In this document: positions 63,900-64,000 of the stretch, piece after piece
How the letters are laid out: each line of letters begins with the position of its first letter
Position numbering within the stretch: the stretch's first letter is position 1
Source: an uncultured Oscillospiraceae bacterium
GTDB taxonomy: Bacteria > Bacillota > Clostridia > Oscillospirales > Ruminococcaceae
Direction of reading: 5' to 3'
Assembly (NCBI GenBank): GCA_900548355.1
Contig: URKR01000011.1
Span: 6,637 to 70,636 of the forward strand
DNA length: 64,000 nt
The notes under the pieces: generated by a model
What the model saw: only the letters and a program-made list of their open reading frames with translations
What the model was told of the DNA's origin: nothing
Databases searched by the model: none
Made by a program: the position numbers and the translations under genes

Positions 63900-64000
63900 A
63901 AATCCGTCGCCGTCGGCGGACATGCGCCGCCGACGGCGACACCACCAGGGAAATTTTACGGCAAATTGTGTGCGAGGAACGAAGTGACGAGTGCGCGATT
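63900..64000. repeat. family A hairpin repeat, copy 2 (reaches window edge)
   Basis: AAATCCGTCGCC start, a 13-base-pair perfect stem GTCGCCGTCGGCG/CGCCGACGGCGAC around GACATGCGC, AGGGAAATTTT, and GAGGAACGAAGTGACGAG, as in 32286-32383. No coding potential. Confidence 0.75.

Overview
The window looks like chromosome from a GC-rich Firmicute of the gut Clostridia (Oscillospiraceae/Ruminococcaceae; the Faecalibacterium-Gemmiger-Subdoligranulum neighbourhood is my best guess). Support: strong GGAGG ribosome sites, sigma-A-type promoters, an IspH-ribosomal S1 fusion gene, a split ThrE transporter, an ECF sigma/DUF4179-type anti-sigma pair and no outer-membrane genes. The genus is inference. No rRNA, tRNA or CRISPR array was seen.

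Layout. 1-5.9 kb (+): end of a cell-surface sugar locus with two Gfo/Idh/MocA oxidoreductases, a CatA-like acetyltransferase, a nonulosonate-type cytidylyltransferase and a YfhO membrane protein; a two-gene ThrE exporter follows in the same overlapping series. 7.2-14.8 kb: housekeeping and regulation (ferritin-like protein, AEC transporter, GH3 beta-glucosidase, NADP-type glutamate dehydrogenase, an acyl-carrier-like protein without its phosphopantetheine serine, ECF sigma/anti-sigma). 14.9-29.0 kb (-): a compact 14-kb phage late module (sigma-like regulator, terminase, portal, capsid, head-tail, tail, endolysin, holin) with no integrase, repressor, replication or recombination gene inside it. 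It sits under two promoters that carry the same 15-bp palindrome, so it could be a gene-transfer-agent-like or otherwise domesticated particle. 29.1-30.9 kb (+): small XRE regulator with a short leader ORF and three operator half-sites 23 bp apart, a membrane protein and a CPBP protease.

31-45 kb (-): gtrA-small protein-deoC; ispH/rpsA fusion, plsC, cmk and a BaiN-like flavoprotein; then a glycosylation operon of GT-C membrane enzymes, GT2 enzymes, an FAD oxidoreductase, a TIM-barrel isomerase and an NAD-dependent epimerase. 45.4-46.6 kb holds a frameshifted ceramidase-like gene. 46.7-61.6 kb (-) is an exopolysaccharide operon running from divergent promoters near 62 kb: polyprenol-type GT2, Ugd, GT-C, four more glycosyltransferases, another GT2, Wzx flippase and a large GT-C protein. 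Roughly 47.5-55.9 kb is clearly AT-rich and both edges fall inside reading frames, which suggests a swapped glycan cassette with chimeric genes at its ends. On the other side of the divergent promoters lie a coiled-coil protein and a GT4 enzyme (+).

Three families of non-coding repeat elements, each present twice, sit between genes: hairpin family A (32.3 and 63.9 kb), MITE-like family B (61.7 and 63.8 kb) and multi-hairpin palindromes C (7.8 and 35.2 kb). The two A stems show paired base changes.
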